A stretch of DNA of 38,892 bases from an uncultured Acidimicrobiaceae bacterium. GTDB lineage: Bacteria; Actinomycetota; Acidimicrobiia; Acidimicrobiales; RAAP-2. Below, in pieces: positions 38,892-38,892 of this stretch (its first letter is position 1; each line of letters begins with the position of its first letter). Both the position numbers and the translations under genes were made by a program. The stretch is taken from contig CAININ010000038.1 of NCBI GenBank assembly GCA_903849265.1, positions 1-38,892 of the forward strand, written 5' to 3'. The notes under the pieces are model-generated. The model ran no database searches. It was not told the DNA's origin and saw only the letters and a list, made by a program, of their open reading frames with translations.

Positions 38892-38892
38892 C

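Overview
This is a high-GC (roughly 65-70%) chromosomal segment with dense, overlapping genes, GTG and TTG starts and weakly marked promoters. It looks actinobacterial: there is an ImuA'/ImuB/DnaE2 mutasome with an actinobacterial LexA box, a mycothiol-dependent maleylpyruvate-isomerase-like protein, an F420-dependent LLM oxidoreductase, a PAC2 protein, a FolP2-type dihydropteroate synthase homologue, and DUF1707, DUF2510 and DUF2834 proteins. My inference is a non-mycobacterial actinobacterium, possibly an acidimicrobial lineage; the sequence alone does not fix the genus.

Layout. Positions 1-4604 hold a tightly overlapped P450 operon: TetR tail, CYP123-like P450, SDR, CYP51 sterol 14-alpha-demethylase and 3Fe-4S ferredoxin, followed by an NTF2-like protein. 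As far as I recall this is the gene order of the Mycobacterium tuberculosis cyp51 locus. A VapBC toxin-antitoxin pair with a perfect palindromic operator (4659-5344) and a thioesterase follow. Positions 6261-9702 are accessory-looking: a small lipoprotein, a DUF427 protein, and a seven-bladed beta-propeller lipoprotein gene flanked by a 175-bp direct repeat that copies the DUF427/MDMPI-like gene junction. Then come an NhaP-type antiporter, a structured non-coding stretch, a sulfotransferase-like gene, a zinc alcohol dehydrogenase and a large HAPMO-type Baeyer-Villiger monooxygenase preceded by a 14-bp minisatellite. RsgA, DUF2834, a hypothetical gene, an ArsP-like permease with two YHS domains and an aldo/keto reductase follow.

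Positions 21091-26148 are the SOS mutasome operon imuA'-imuB-dnaE2. Its LexA box lies across the imuA' start codon, and its ImuB is unusually short: it appears to lack N-terminal palm/finger residues, the little-finger domain and a recognisable clamp-binding motif. Next are a PLDc_N/DUF2510 membrane protein with a dyad operator upstream, a reverse-strand trx(TPR)-folP2-holA operon, an APH-family kinase coupled to a PAC2 protein, a DUF1707 protein, an LLM oxidoreductase and a secreted cysteine-containing protein. The window closes with leuS, an LppX/LprG-like membrane-anchored protein (both reverse strand) and a tRNA-Ala(GGC) at the right edge.

Themes: lipid/sterol-type oxidation (two P450s, SDR, ferredoxin, BVMO, ADH, LLM, thioesterase), damage-induced mutagenesis, and housekeeping translation and replication genes. 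I judge the least described features to be the reduced ImuB with the probably leaderless SOS start, the propeller gene bounded by a homeologous direct repeat, and the 14-bp repeat array in front of the monooxygenase.
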